From the NCBI RefSeq assembly GCF_035938995.1, contig NZ_DASZGI010000002.1, positions 1 to 15,246 of the forward strand: 15,246 nucleotides of DNA, given 5' to 3'. Numbering within the stretch: position 1 is the stretch's first letter; each line of letters opens with the position of its first letter. The position numbers and the translations under genes are program-made. Below the pieces are notes generated by a model, which had not been told where the DNA came from, ran no database searches, and saw nothing but the letters and a program-made list of their open reading frames with translations. Source of the stretch: DASZGI01 sp035938995. Its GTDB lineage: Bacteria; Actinomycetota; Actinomycetes; Streptomycetales; Catenulisporaceae. Shown here in pieces: positions 14,868 through 15,246 of the stretch.

Positions 14868-15246
14868 TTAGCAGTTGCCGATGTCGCTGGTCGAGGACGC
14901 GATGACCACGTCCAGCAGCCCGAGGGCCTTGATGTGTACGGCGTTGACCGTCAGGCCCTGGTCGGCGCCGGTCACCGGGATCTGCTCGTTGAGCACCAGG
15001 GTGACCCCCAGCACGCTGATCGTGGTGTTCGCGCCCGGGTGCACCGCCACGTTCAGCGGGATCCCGCCCACGCTGATCGACGCGATCGTGACCGCGCCGA
15101 CCGATCCGGCGCAGCCGGTCGAGGAGGAGGACTGCACCACCCCCACCTTGATCACCGGCAGGCCGAGCACCCCGATCGTGGCGTCCTGCACGGACGCCGA
15201 CGCGGCCGCACTGCCCGGGTCCACCGCGGTGACGACCTTCGCGCAC
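14868..15246 (-). CDS. Secreted-type beta-rich protein, C-terminal part (choice-of-anchor P-like), partial
   Basis: The last 126 codons of a gene that enters from the right edge; its start and any signal peptide are outside the window. The reading begins CAKVVTAVDPGSAAASASVQD and ends STSDIGNC with a TAA stop. It is rich in Val, Ser, Gly and Ala with short alternating strands (SVGAVTIASISVGGIPLNV, NTTISVLGVTLVLNEQ, LTVNAVHIKALGLLDVVIAS) and a Cys near the middle (TGCAGS) plus a terminal Cys, which may form a disulfide. This resembles exported choice-of-anchor-P-type proteins of Streptomyces-like actinomycetes; that naming is by resemblance. An in-frame GTG at 15224 is not taken as the start because the family pattern continues upstream. 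Confidence 0.7.
   Translation of the reverse strand, partial: CAKVVTAVDPGSAAASASVQDATIGVLGLPVIKVGVVQSSSSTGCAGSVGAVTIASISVGGIPLNVAVHPGANTTISVLGVTLVLNEQIPVTGADQGLTVNAVHIKALGLLDVVIASSTSDIGNC

Overview
This is a high-GC actinobacterial window, probably from a filamentous or Streptomyces/Catenulispora-like actinomycete. The grounds are GC-rich coding in every gene, GTG starts with strong Shine-Dalgarno sites, TANNNT-type -10 boxes, a SARP/BTAD-ATPase regulator and actinobacterial-type [NiFe] hydrogenase genes. The genus cannot be fixed from the window. The left two thirds is a high-affinity uptake hydrogenase locus; the right third is an accessory region rich in regulators.

Left part (1-1733, minus strand): the small subunit gene, then the large subunit gene (cut by the window edge), of a group 1h [NiFe] hydrogenase (Hhy/Huc type, oxidation of atmospheric H2). 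A 292-bp divergent promoter region (1734-2025) separates them from rightward genes: a regulator with a C-terminal HTH and a degenerate HATPase-like N-terminus (2026-2616), a signal-less YceI-family lipid/quinone-binding protein, and a translationally coupled muconolactone-isomerase-like small protein.

Middle part (3522-9116, plus strand): a good promoter (TTGACG-N17-CAAAAT) drives a tight six-gene run: an XRE regulator, a lipoprotein solute-binding protein, a fused 12-TM permease, an ABC ATPase, hypA and hypB. The last two load nickel into hydrogenase. An iron(III)/phosphonate-class ABC importer inside a nickel-maturation operon suggests a metal importer dedicated to the hydrogenase. hypC, D, E and F are not in the window.

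Right part (9117-15246): a leftward pair (a 1084-aa BTAD/AAA regulator, then an SRPBCC protein) diverges from an NTF2/SnoaL-like gene. The space between them carries paired TTGACG heptamers with 11-bp period, as expected for a SARP box. Next come a GGDEF (diguanylate cyclase) fragment that looks like a gene remnant, a TetR regulator divergent from a second NTF2/SnoaL-like gene, a perfect 12-bp hairpin terminator, and the C-terminal part of a secreted-looking repetitive-beta protein cut by the right edge. A 10-bp exact match within a ~19-bp similar element occurs upstream of both hhyS and the BTAD regulator gene, in the same orientation, and may link the two regions. No tRNA, rRNA, CRISPR array or insertion sequence was recognised.
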